Below are positions 1-7,280 of a stretch of 7,280 nucleotides of DNA, piece after piece. The notes beneath the pieces were generated by a model that ran no database searches, was not told the origin of the DNA, and saw nothing but the letters and a program-made list of their open reading frames with translations. The stretch covers positions 1 to 7,280 of the forward strand of contig CAMBWG010000105.1 of assembly GCA_945871415.1 (NCBI GenBank). The letters run 5' to 3'. Positions within the stretch are counted from its first letter, which is position 1. Every line of letters begins with the position of its first letter. The stretch comes from an uncultured Desulfovibrio sp. GTDB lineage: Bacteria > Desulfobacterota > Desulfovibrionia > Desulfovibrionales > Desulfovibrionaceae. The position numbers were made by a program, and so were the translations under genes.

Positions 1-359
1 TTGAAGGCATCGAACACTTCCGCACCTTTGCGGAATTCGACGGTCGCTTTACCGCCCCCCTGTACGACTATGCCGACGCGCAGGCGTACTGGCGCGACAA
101 CAGCGCCCTCCAGTATCTGCCGGGCATCGGCGTGCCCGTCTATCTTCTTCTTGCGGCCGACGATCCCTTCTGCTCGCCGCAATGCTATCCCAGCCGGGAA
201 GCCGAGCGGAACCGTCATCTGTATCTGGAAATAGCGCCGCATGGCGGGCACGTGGGCTTTGTGCAGTCCGGCGCACGCTATTACAGCGAACAGCGCGCAG
301 CGGACTTTCTGCAATTTTTGCGCATTGCGCAGAATGACGGAAGGGAGGGGCTCTTTTGA
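1..359 (+). CDS. YheT-type alpha/beta hydrolase, C-terminal part (gene enters from the left edge)
   Basis: The reading frame is open from the window edge (first full codon at base 3) to TGA at 357-359, giving 118 residues of a longer protein. The fragment carries the marks of the YheT (COG0429) predicted hydrolases. [12 protein letters not shown] at residues 12-23 is the segment before the last core strands. [13 protein letters not shown] at 44-56 holds the catalytic-acid strand, with Asp53 or Asp54 as the likely acid. GGHVGF at 81-86 contains the catalytic His83. The nucleophile serine would lie upstream, outside the window. Members are probably esterases or lipases, but their substrates are mostly unknown. 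The gene points toward the dcw cluster and ends 266 nt before the convergent small gene, so it is not part of that operon. No stem followed by a T-run is seen downstream on this strand. Family assignment is fairly secure; function is not. Confidence 0.85.
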   Translation, partial: EGIEHFRTFAEFDGRFTAPLYDYADAQAYWRDNSALQYLPGIGVPVYLLLAADDPFCSPQCYPSREAERNRHLYLEIAPHGGHVGFVQSGARYYSEQRAADFLQFLRIAQNDGREGLF

Positions 360-416
360 GACCAAAGTTCTCCTGCCCCCGACAGGGAATAGCTTCCTAA
401 AACACTTTCTCTGTAT

Positions 417-461
417 ACAAAAGGGACGGCTGCCAGACATTTTTGCGTCAGCAACCGCCCC
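417..461 (-). terminator. candidate intrinsic terminator of the minus-strand transcript
   Basis: Bases 450-461 and 423-434 form a 12-bp stem with three G-T pairs and a 15-base loop. Read on the minus strand the stem ends in CCC and runs straight into TTTTGT (422-417). This is the only structure in the 360-625 gap that has a T-run in the minus direction, so it could end transcripts leaving the small dual-CxxC gene about 165 nt upstream. Read on the plus strand it is followed by GGTATAAA, so it is not a good terminator for the hydrolase gene. Confidence 0.5.
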
Positions 462-532
462 GGTATAAAAAAGCTCCAGAACGTTTTATCTTTGAAAAAA
501 ATAAGACGCGAGGCGGCGACACAGCGCGGCCC

Positions 533-584
533 GCCTGTCGTTCTTCGCGGAAAAACCGCACTTTTTCCGCGAAGAATGACAGGC
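533..584. repeat. long near-perfect hairpin (23-bp stem, 6-base loop)
   Basis: Bases 533-555 pair with 562-584 over 23 positions, with a single G-T mismatch (540/577) and a loop of CCGCAC. The inner part of the stem is CGCGGAAAAA against TTTTTCCGCG. Neither strand has a T-run after the stem, so it does not look like a classical intrinsic terminator despite lying between convergent genes. It could be a dispersed palindromic element, an RNase III target, or a barrier to read-through from either side. The sequence shows the structure clearly; its role is unknown. Confidence 0.75.
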
Positions 585-590
585 CGTATG

Positions 591-626
591 GTTTGAAATG
601 CGGAGCATTTCAAACTGAAAATGCTC
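591..626. repeat. overlapping alternative inverted repeats just after the small-gene stop codon
   Basis: Bases 591-601 (GTTTGAAATGC) pair perfectly with 605-615 around a 3-base loop. The second arm is shared: GAGCATTT at 603-610 can instead pair with AAATGCTC at 619-626. The two hairpins exclude each other. The far end touches the TAG stop of the dual-CxxC gene (628-626), so the palindrome begins at the stop itself. No T-run follows on either strand. The arrangement resembles REP-like intergenic palindromes, but only one copy is visible here. Confidence 0.65.
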
Positions 627-826
627 TAGACGCGATCCACATACAGGCTTTCAAGAAAATGCTCCATGGCATCATCTGCCCTGGAGATGAACTCCTGCAG
701 AGGAAAACGCCGGCCGCATTCCGGGCAGCGCATATAGGCTTCATGACAGGTCCGGGCAATCTGGAGTTTCCCGGTACAATGAGGACAAGGCAGAGTCGTC
801 TGTGCCTGACGGGGAGCAAAGTACAT
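626..826 (-). CDS. small dual-CxxC zinc-ribbon-like protein, 66 aa
   Basis: The protein has two CxxC pairs, CPHC at 14-17 and CPEC at 34-37, separated by 16 residues. This spacing is typical of a rubredoxin-like or zinc-ribbon knuckle that binds one Zn or Fe ion. Cys27-His28 lie between the pairs. The last third (43-63) is probably one acidic amphipathic helix. There is no signal peptide or membrane segment. The ATG is preceded by GGAG with a 9-base gap, and codons run cleanly to TAG. From memory it resembles small proteins of Desulfovibrio relatives labelled 'dual CXXC motif small (seleno)protein'; in this copy all four positions are Cys and no in-frame TGA is used. The start lies just beyond the ftsZ terminator, so expression needs read-through or a separate promoter. 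Function is unknown; metal binding or a redox role is inference. Confidence 0.75.
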   Translation of the reverse strand: MYFAPRQAQTTLPCPHCTGKLQIARTCHEAYMRCPECGRRFPLQEFISRADDAMEHFLESLYVDRV

Positions 827-849
827 AACTGCTGTCTCCGCAAGAAGAG

Positions 850-897
850 AAAAAAACGCCCCGCACAGGAGGTCTCCCGATGAGACCTCCCGGCGGG
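850..897 (-). terminator. intrinsic terminator downstream of ftsZ
   Basis: A 9-bp perfect stem (890-882 with 876-868, loop of 5) is extended below a small internal loop by 5 more pairs (897-893 with 864-860). On the minus strand it is followed, after GCG, by seven T residues (856-850). This is a textbook rho-independent terminator about 100 nt past the ftsZ stop. It ends 23 nt before the start of the next gene on the same strand, so it separates ftsZ from that gene or attenuates transcription into it. Confidence 0.8.
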
Positions 898-899
898 CA

Positions 900-929
900 T
901 TTCAGGGCCGAAGAGGAGAAGCCCTGAAA
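900..929. other. 9-bp hairpin in the ftsZ 3' region
   Basis: Bases 900-908 (TTTCAGGGC) pair with 921-929 (GCCCTGAAA) around a 12-base loop. It stands directly upstream, in transcript order, of the ftsZ terminator. It has no T-run after it on the minus strand, so alone it is unlikely to terminate. It may protect the 3' end of the mRNA or be incidental. Confidence 0.4.
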
Positions 930-999
930 AATGATACTCTACGGTAGTGCAGGCTGCCTTTCTGTCTTGTGCAACAGAGGAGCCTTACGGCGCACAGGG

Positions 1000-2265
<1,266 letters not shown>

Positions 2266-2489
2266 GGTTTCCTCTCTCTGTAAAATACCCGTTTGCCCGC
2301 TAAAGAGAAGACCGCCCCGAAAGTGCCCCACGCGGCGATCCTGCGCTGCCGGAATTTTTCCCTGGCTGCTATGTGTAGAAAAACTCTAGCTTGTTTTTGA
2401 AAAGTACGCTTTTTTGCCGGGAACTGCAACCAGTTTAAGAGCTTCATTTCTCGCGAAGCGAAGACCGGCATTCACACCGCGAAGGAACT

Positions 2490-2519
2490 CTTACACTCTG
2501 TAAAATCAAAACGTTACAA
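2490..2519 (-). promoter_or_regulatory. weak candidate promoter for ftsZ
   Basis: On the minus strand TTGTAA (2519-2514) and TGTAAG (2495-2490) are 18 bases apart. Each matches the sigma-70 hexamers at four of six positions. Initiation would fall near 2483 and give a leader of about 220 nt before ftsZ. The match is modest and many such sites arise by chance. Its support comes from its position between a hairpin terminator and ftsZ. Confidence 0.25.
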
Positions 2520-2527
2520 GAATAACG
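2491..2527. promoter_or_regulatory. two short inverted repeats over the candidate ftsZ promoter
   Basis: TTACA-CTC-TGTAA (2491-2503) covers the proposed -10 element, and CGTTA-CAAGAA-TAACG (2512-2527) covers the proposed -35. The word TTACA occurs in both. Such placement would suit a repressor or activator site, but the arms are only 5 bp, so chance is a serious alternative. No regulator can be named. Confidence 0.2.
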
Positions 2528-2602
2528 CCTTCCGCTTCAGCGTACCTGTCCCCTGCCGTTCACCGTGAAAGCACCGGTATATCCGGCGCACGGCGCGAAA
2601 GA

Positions 2603-2647
2603 GAGCAGGGTACGACAGCATGGGGTCGTACCCTGCTCATCTTTTTT
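2603..2647 (+). terminator. perfect 14-bp terminator hairpin in the ftsA-ftsZ gap
   Basis: Bases 2603-2616 pair perfectly with 2625-2638 around an 8-base loop. On the plus strand the stem is followed by ATCTTTTTTC, a strong T-tract. On the minus strand it is preceded by the matching A-run and followed only by TCTTTCGC, a weaker signal. It may therefore act in both directions: ending ftsA transcripts about 100 nt after the stop, and more efficiently blocking plus-strand antisense transcription into ftsA. No plus-strand gene is seen upstream that would need it. Confidence 0.75.
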
Positions 2648-2735
2648 CAAGGATGACGCTCTTCCCTGCACTGTCGTCGGGAAGGATTCGCCCGAAAAGG
2701 CGACATCAACCTCGTTTCTGATCCGGATAAATCAA

Positions 2736-3974
2736 TCAGGAAATATCTGCAAACCACTTTTTCATGCGCTTGAGCACGCTTTCAAAAATGCCGGTTTCGT
2801 TACGGGACGTCGGAAACTTCTTCTGACCGGACATTTCCTTTTCCGCTCCGTAGCGCAGCAGTCCCACGGCGGTGGAAAATTTGGGATGATTGACCACATC
2901 CTTCAGACCGCCCACATTGCGGGGATAGCCAATGCGCGTAGGCAGATTGAAAACCTCCTCGCCCAGTTCGCGACAGCCCTCGATGTGGGAAGCCCCCCCG
3001 GTCAGCACGACACCAGCGCCGATCATATCCTTGTAGCCCGAACGGACAATGATCTGATCCACGAGACGCAGAATCTCTTCCATGCGCGGTTCGCAGATTT
3101 CCGCCAGCACCCTGCGGGAGAGCCGCCGCGACTCGCGCCCGCCCACGCTGGGCACCTCGATGTATTCGTCGTCACGCACCAGATCCGTCAGCGCGCAGCC
3201 GCGGCGCTCCTTAATCCGTTCGGCAGCGGCCATGGGCGTGCGCAGACCAAAGGCGATGTCGTTGGAAAGATTCTGACCGCCCAGCGCCAGCACCGCCGTA
3301 TGCTTGATGGAACCGTTGACGAAAATGGCGATGTCGGACGTGCCGCCGCCCAGATCCACCAGCGCCACGCCGATTTCCCGTTCTTCGTCGGTCAGCACAG
3401 CCTTGGCCGAAGCCAGGGATTCCAGGACGATGTCCGACACTTCGATGTCGCTGCGGTGGCAGGAGCGCACAATATTCTGTGCCGAGGACACGGCCCCGGT
3501 CACGATATGCACCTTCACTTCCAGACGCACGCCCGCCATACCCAGCGGATCGGCAATGCCGCGCTGATTGTCCACAATATATTCCTGCGGCAGGATGTGA
3601 ATCACTTCGCGGTCGGCAGGAATATTGACGGCCCGGGCCGCATCCAGCGCCCGGTCAATATCGCGCTGCGTCACCTCGCCACCGCTGATGGCAATGACCC
3701 CGTGACTGTTGATGCCGTTGATATGGCCCCCGGCAATGCCCACGTAGACGGAACGAATCTCGCAGCCGGCCATGAGCTCGGCCGCCTCAATAGCCGTACG
3801 GATGGAACGCACCGTCTGCTCGATGTTGACCACTACCCCCTTGCGCATGCCCGCGCAGTCGGCAGTACCGATGCCCACGACCTCCACAACGCCGGATTCG
3901 GCCAGTACGCCCACTACAGCGCAAATTTTTGTCGTGCCAATGTCGAGGCCTACAATGAGCTCGGATTTGTTCAT
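2736..3974 (-). CDS. ftsA: cell division protein FtsA, 412 aa
   Basis: FtsA is the actin-like ATPase that anchors FtsZ filaments to the inner membrane and signals divisome activation. The phosphate-1 loop is GLDIGTTK (9-16). The FtsA-specific 1C subdomain follows at about 84-165, ending with the GMAGVRLEV segment (145-153). Phosphate-2 is VDLGGGTSD (206-214), and the adenosine motif is GVVLTGGASHIEG (321-333). The C-terminus, SVLKRMKKWFADI (399-411), is the amphipathic membrane-targeting helix. Length and layout are normal. The ATG follows AGGGGTGAT, which pairs with the 16S tail. It starts 60 nt after the ftsQ stop with no terminator between, so the two are likely cotranscribed. Unlike the usual tight ftsA-ftsZ pairing, 470 nt separate it from ftsZ. 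Confidence 0.98.
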   Translation of the reverse strand: MNKSELIVGLDIGTTKICAVVGVLAESGVVEVVGIGTADCAGMRKGVVVNIEQTVRSIRTAIEAAELMAGCEIRSVYVGIAGGHINGINSHGVIAISGGEVTQRDIDRALDAARAVNIPADREVIHILPQEYIVDNQRGIADPLGMAGVRLEVKVHIVTGAVSSAQNIVRSCHRSDIEVSDIVLESLASAKAVLTDEEREIGVALVDLGGGTSDIAIFVNGSIKHTAVLALGGQNLSNDIAFGLRTPMAAAERIKERRGCALTDLVRDDEYIEVPSVGGRESRRLSRRVLAEICEPRMEEILRLVDQIIVRSGYKDMIGAGVVLTGGASHIEGCRELGEEVFNLPTRIGYPRNVGGLKDVVNHPKFSTAVGLLRYGAEKEMSGQKKFPTSRNETGIFESVLKRMKKWFADIS

Positions 3975-4034
3975 ACATCACCCCTGCACCCGTGAGAAAG
4001 CGCGGAAAAATACCCCGGCATCGCGCAGCTGCGC

Positions 4035-4973
4035 CTACCCTGCCGCCCTGTTCAAGATAACCCATACGCTGTTGTCCGAAGCCCGGACTTCGCGCACATA
4101 GCGCAGCTCCTGCCGCCGTGCCAGATCGCTGAGCGTCACGCCCAGCCGGGCAATATTGCCGGCCCAGTCGTCCGTCGCAATGGAAAGCCGCAATTCCCGA
4201 TCTTCAAGATAGACTTCAATCCCCTTGGCGGCGCTGACGGACACGGAGGCAATGGCGCTGGCCTCCACCGGCAGACCGCCGCTCTGCATATCCGTCATCA
4301 GACGCGCAAGATACGGCAGGGACGCTTCCGTATCCGCTTCGAGATGCAGCGTCGGCAACGACAGAAAGTTTTCGCTTTCCACCGGAGCAATGATCTCGCC
4401 CCGCTCGTTGGCATAATACAGGGTCTTGTCCTTCTGCACCCAGAAGGACGGCATGCGTTCCTTCAGGCGGATGACAAAGCGATCCGGCAAAAGACGCTTG
4501 ACGGAGGCCTCGGCCACCCAGGGCGTAGCCCGCAGACGGCGTTCTATATCGCTGATCCCCACGGCAAGGCAGTTGTCGCCTTCCCTGATACCCGCATATT
4601 CGAGCACCATGTCGCGCGTCAGTCGCACATTGCCGGAGATGTCGATATGACGCGTGGCAAAGAAGCTGCTGGACGTCGCCTGCCCGTACAGCCACAGAGA
4701 CAACCGGCATGCGCCAAACAGCATCCCCGCCGCCAGAACCAGCAGAAGGACCAGGACAGCGGCTCTGTGTAATCCGCTTCTGGAGCGCGGAGCGTCTTTT
4801 TCACGCTCGCGCGCCTCGTTGCGCGGGGTCTTTTCGCGCCGCCGCAACAGGCCGCCGATTTTGCGCAGCACACGCCGCAAGCGCCCTTCGCCTTCGCTTT
4901 TTTCCGGGCGACGAGCGCTCTTGCGCGTGTAGGTATTGCGTGCCGCACGCTTATTCTTGCCGAACAACGTCAC
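4035..4973 (-). CDS. ftsQ: cell division protein FtsQ, 312 aa, GTG start
   Basis: FtsQ is a bitopic inner-membrane protein whose periplasmic part scaffolds FtsB/FtsL and links early and late divisome components. The sequence shows an Arg/Lys-rich cytoplasmic tail (1-70), one membrane segment (about 71-96), a POTRA domain (about 105-178) containing HIDISGNVRLT and TPWV-(x)5-VKRLLPDR, and a C-terminal FtsQ beta domain ending in VRASDNSVWVILN. I chose GTG at 4973. It overlaps the murB stop as GTGA and is preceded by AGGA with a 7-base gap. The ATG at 5027 lies 54 nt inside murB and would add 18 residues that do not look like an FtsQ tail. The overlap implies translational coupling to murB. The basic tail is somewhat long; the rest is typical. 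Confidence 0.93.
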   Translation of the reverse strand: MTLFGKNKRAARNTYTRKSARRPEKSEGEGRLRRVLRKIGGLLRRREKTPRNEAREREKDAPRSRSGLHRAAVLVLLLVLAAGMLFGACRLSLWLYGQATSSSFFATRHIDISGNVRLTRDMVLEYAGIREGDNCLAVGISDIERRLRATPWVAEASVKRLLPDRFVIRLKERMPSFWVQKDKTLYYANERGEIIAPVESENFLSLPTLHLEADTEASLPYLARLMTDMQSGGLPVEASAIASVSVSAAKGIEVYLEDRELRLSIATDDWAGNIARLGVTLSDLARRQELRYVREVRASDNSVWVILNRAAG

Positions 4974-5854
4974 AATAGTATCCTGACTTCCAGCTTCAGG
5001 GAAATGCCAAATCGCTGCAGCACGCACTCCGCAGCCTCGTCAATCAGAGCCAGCGCGGCAGCGGCGCTCCCCTTGCCTTCATTAATCAGAAAGTTTGCGT
5101 GCATGGAGGAAAAAGCCATCCCCCCCTGACGTCTGCCCCTGAATCCGGCCTCGTCCAGCAGCTTGCCCGCAGACGCAGCCCCGGGCGGATTTTGAAAAAC
5201 ACACCCGGCGCTCCAGGCCGTAACAGGCTGTGTAGATTTTTTCTTGAAAAAGTTGTGACGAAGTAGTGCTGTGATGACATTCCTTTGCGTTCTGGTCAAG
5301 CCAAAAGTGGCAGACAAAATTACCGGAGGCAGCAAAGTGCTCCGCAGAGGCAGTTCGCAGGTGCGATAACCATAATTAATAGCAATGCCGGGCACTTCTT
5401 CGAGCTTTCCGTCAACGCATACCCGCAGGGAATGCAGACAGCGGCAGGTTTCCGCGCCGAAGGAACCCGCGTTCATGGAAACAGCGCCGCCCACACTGCC
5501 CGGAATCCCCACAAGACCCTCCAGCCCGCCCAGCCCCTGCGCGGCGCAGAAGCGCAGCAGGCGGGGCAGCGGCACAGCGGCCCCCGCACGGACGAACACG
5601 CGGTCGCCCTCTTCGCCCACAATCTCCGGCCCTTCGCAAAAGCGGGGCCGGATCAGCGTCAAAGGCTGCGCCTCGTCACGTACCAGCAGATTACTGCCCG
5701 CGCCGATGATATAGGGTTTACCGCCCCAATGCCGTACGCGTTCGGGCAGGGCCTGTGCCTCTTCCTCGTTTTCAGGCTGGAGTTCCACCAGAGCGGGCCC
5801 CCCCAGATGCAGGGTCGTCCGCTCGGACAGCAGCGGCCGGATAAGCTCACGCAT
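4970..5854 (-). CDS. murB: UDP-N-acetylenolpyruvoylglucosamine reductase MurB, 294 aa
   Basis: MurB is a cytoplasmic FAD enzyme that reduces UDP-GlcNAc-enolpyruvate with NADPH to UDP-MurNAc, the second committed step of peptidoglycan synthesis. FAD-binding elements are [12 protein letters not shown] (49-60) and [26 protein letters not shown] (110-135). Arg164 in INYGYRTC is the substrate-binding arginine. [11 protein letters not shown] (215-225) is the proton-donor loop, and Glu289 in LKLEVRIL is the catalytic glutamate. The proton donor, Ser in E. coli, is Cys218 here. The compact C-terminus suggests the shorter (type II) class. The ATG at 5854 is preceded by AAGGAG at 6 bases and overlaps the murC stop by 8 nt; the in-frame ATG at 5887 lacks such a site. 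It occupies the place held by ddlB in E. coli, between murC and ftsQ. Confidence 0.96.
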   Translation of the reverse strand: MRELIRPLLSERTTLHLGGPALVELQPENEEEAQALPERVRHWGGKPYIIGAGSNLLVRDEAQPLTLIRPRFCEGPEIVGEEGDRVFVRAGAAVPLPRLLRFCAAQGLGGLEGLVGIPGSVGGAVSMNAGSFGAETCRCLHSLRVCVDGKLEEVPGIAINYGYRTCELPLRSTLLPPVILSATFGLTRTQRNVITALLRHNFFKKKSTQPVTAWSAGCVFQNPPGAASAGKLLDEAGFRGRRQGGMAFSSMHANFLINEGKGSAAAALALIDEAAECVLQRFGISLKLEVRILL

Positions 5855-7220
5855 GCGGAGCTCCTTCAAGATAGAGCGGACCGACACGGGTGATGGTTCC
5901 CGCGCCCAGCGTCAGCAGCACGTCCCCCGGACGCAGATATTCGGGCAGCGCCGCCGCCAGTTCAGGGATGGTCCGATAGTAGGCCACGGGGGTTTCCGAC
6001 ACCTGCCGCATGCCCTGGGCCAGACTTTCGCCCGAAACACCGGGAATGGGTTTTTCCGAAGCCGCATAAATTTCCGTCAGCAGCACCTGATCCACGGTAT
6101 CGAATACCTTGCAGAATTCACCAAAGTGCGCCTGCGTCCGGGAAAAACGGTGCGGCTGGAAGGCCACCACCAGACGCCGCCCGGGGAAGACCTGCCGCGC
6201 CGTCGCCAGCGTGGCCGCGATCTCCGCCGGATGATGCCCGTAATCGTCAATAACGGTCACGCCGTCGCGTTCGCCCTTGTATTCAAAGCGCCGCCCCACG
6301 CCGCCGAATGAACCCAGACCGCGCGCGCAGTCCGCAAAGGCAATATCCGCCGACAGAGCCGCGCCGATGGCGCCAAGCGCGTTCAGAATATTATGCCGTC
6401 CGGGCTGGGGCAGACGCACTTCCCCCAGTTCCTCGCCGTTCTGCCATACGGAAAAACGGCTGACGGCGCCGCTTTCCAGCGGCACGGCCCGCAGAGCGTT
6501 GTCCGCCGCAAAGCCGTAAGTCATGACGGGACGCTTGACGCGCGGCAGCAGCGCGCGCACGCCGGGATCATCGCCGCAGACCACGTTGATGCCGTAAAAA
6601 GGAACGCTGTTCATGAAGGCCACAAAGGCATCGTCGATGGCTTCGCGCGTGCCGTAATGATCCAGATGATCCTCGTCCACATTGGTCACCACATTAATGA
6701 TCGGCAGCAGGCAGAGGAAGGAGCCGTCAGACTCGTCGGCCTCGGCAATCAGGTAGTCGCCATGCCCCAGATGCGCGTTGGTACCGTAGGCATTGAGACG
6801 GCCGCCGATGATGACGGTGGGATCAAGTCCGGCGGCGTCAAAAATAGATGCCGTGAAGGATGTCGTCGTGGTTTTGCCGTGCGTGCCGGCAATGGCCACC
6901 CCCTGACGCAGCCGCATGAGTTCCGCCAGCATTTCCGCGCGGGGAATGATGGCAATATTGCGGCGACGCGCTTCCACCACTTCAGGATTGTCTTCGGCTA
7001 TGGCCGTGGATCTGACCAGCACCTGCACGTCACCCAGATTTTCCGCCGCATGTCCCACGGCCACAGTGGCGCCGAGCGAACGCAGATGCTTGACCACAGC
7101 CGAATCGCTCATATCCGATCCGGAAACGCTGTAACCGAGATTCAGCAGCACCTCGGCAATACCGCTCATTCCGGCGCCGCCGATGCCGACCATATGTATT
7201 TTGTGGATCTTGTTGTTCAT
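5847..7220 (-). CDS. murC: UDP-N-acetylmuramate--L-alanine ligase MurC, 457 aa
   Basis: MurC adds the first amino acid, L-Ala, to UDP-MurNAc with ATP hydrolysis in the cytoplasm; its substrate is the MurB product. The N-terminal UDP-binding domain begins [14 protein letters not shown] (10-23). The ATP P-loop is GTHGKTTTT (112-120). The central domain has EADESD (160-165) and [11 protein letters not shown] (180-190), which bind metal and nucleotide. The C-terminal domain has GGVGRRFE (306-313), DDYGHHP (325-331) and FQPHRFSR (354-361), ending in [14 protein letters not shown] is typical of MurC and Mpl; the length and the cluster position favour MurC. The ATG follows AAGGA at 5 bases. The 3' end overlaps murB, so the two are probably translated together. 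Confidence 0.98.
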   Translation of the reverse strand: MNNKIHKIHMVGIGGAGMSGIAEVLLNLGYSVSGSDMSDSAVVKHLRSLGATVAVGHAAENLGDVQVLVRSTAIAEDNPEVVEARRRNIAIIPRAEMLAELMRLRQGVAIAGTHGKTTTTSFTASIFDAAGLDPTVIIGGRLNAYGTNAHLGHGDYLIAEADESDGSFLCLLPIINVVTNVDEDHLDHYGTREAIDDAFVAFMNSVPFYGINVVCGDDPGVRALLPRVKRPVMTYGFAADNALRAVPLESGAVSRFSVWQNGEELGEVRLPQPGRHNILNALGAIGAALSADIAFADCARGLGSFGGVGRRFEYKGERDGVTVIDDYGHHPAEIAATLATARQVFPGRRLVVAFQPHRFSRTQAHFGEFCKVFDTVDQVLLTEIYAASEKPIPGVSGESLAQGMRQVSETPVAYYRTIPELAAALPEYLRPGDVLLTLGAGTITRVGPLYLEGAPHA

Positions 7221-7280
7221 AAGAATCCTTGCGATGTTAAGGGAAAAATGCTCTTCGCCCGGAAGGGCCGGAGACCAGCA
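7221..7280 (-). other. 60-nt edge upstream of murC, upstream gene not identifiable
   Basis: This stretch holds the murC ribosome binding site (7230-7226). On the minus strand one frame is open from the edge to a TGA that overlaps the murC ATG as ATGA; another ends at TAA (7239-7237). In a dcw cluster murG would be expected here. The roughly 20 residues readable in either frame do not let me recognise its C-terminus. A short GCCC/GGGC stem is present but weak. Confidence 0.4.

Larger units (their letters stand above)
2266..2735. other. 470-nt non-coding gap between ftsA and ftsZ
   Basis: No convincing gene lies here. The stretch holds the ftsZ ribosome binding site (2277-2271), a possible long 5' leader, a weak sigma-70-like promoter (2519-2490) with two small inverted repeats, and a strong hairpin with a T-tract (2603-2647). 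A 69-codon minus-strand frame (2471-2262) ends in an ATGA overlap with the ftsZ start. It has no usable ribosome binding site and reads as low-complexity basic sequence, so I treat it as chance. The 2640-2735 part after the ftsA stop shows only a weak 6-bp stem (2661-2684). Confidence 0.7.

Noticed and set aside
443..883. 146-codon plus-strand frame across the intergenic palindromes
   Set aside because: It runs through all the hairpins and antisense to the dual-CxxC gene, with no domain and no convincing ribosome binding site.
610..900. 96-codon minus-strand frame over the dual-CxxC gene
   Set aside because: It is in a different frame from the CxxC protein, runs through the terminator stem, and lacks any recognisable motif.
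2266..2331. 22-residue N-terminal extension of FtsZ from ATG 2331
   Set aside because: The residues do not resemble FtsZ N-termini, and the ATG at 2265 has a good AGAGAGG ribosome binding site.
2565..3995. 476-codon plus-strand open frame opposite ftsA
   Set aside because: It is antisense to a complete FtsA, rich in His/Gln/Arg as expected of such shadows, with no family resemblance. It also starts upstream of the plus-strand terminator at 2603-2647 and reads through it.
4974..5027. ATG at 5027 as the ftsQ start
   Set aside because: It would overlap murB by 58 nt. The GTG at 4973 has AGGA at proper spacing and the typical 4-nt overlap.
5855..5887. ATG at 5887 as the murB start
   Set aside because: No good ribosome binding site precedes it, and AAGGAG stands exactly 6 bases before the ATG at 5854.

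Overview
The window is the 3' end of a division and cell wall (dcw) cluster. Five genes run on the minus strand, so transcription goes from high to low coordinates: murC, murB, ftsQ, ftsA, ftsZ. The ordering, the GC-rich coding sequence, a small dual-CxxC protein after ftsZ and the general look of the proteins suggest a Gram-negative of the Desulfovibrionaceae or a close relative. This assignment rests on pattern recognition, not on a database search.

Layout from high to low coordinates. 7221-7280 is the edge upstream of murC, and no gene can be named there. murC (7220-5847) overlaps murB (5854-4970) by 8 nt, and murB overlaps ftsQ (4973-4035, GTG start) by 4 nt, which points to translational coupling. 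A 60-nt gap follows, then ftsA (3974-2736). Between ftsA and ftsZ lies a 470-nt non-coding gap (2735-2266) with a perfect 14-bp hairpin beside a T-tract, a weak candidate promoter and two small inverted repeats. ftsZ (2265-1000) is followed by a good minus-strand intrinsic terminator (897-850). Twenty-three bases past that terminator starts a 66-residue protein with two CxxC motifs (826-626). The last 266 bases before the left-hand gene hold three inverted repeats. On the plus strand, converging on all of this, is the C-terminal 118 residues of a YheT-type alpha/beta hydrolase (ending at 359).

Functionally, MurB and MurC make UDP-MurNAc and attach L-Ala to it in the cytoplasm. FtsZ forms the division ring, FtsA ties it to the membrane, and FtsQ is the bitopic periplasmic-facing divisome component. 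There is no ddl gene between the mur genes and ftsQ; murB sits where E. coli has ddlB.

I see no mobile element, CRISPR array, tRNA, rRNA or defence-type system. The core genes look ordinary and intact. The parts worth a second look are the ftsA-ftsZ gap, the terminator-separated dual-CxxC gene and the palindromic block at 533-626.
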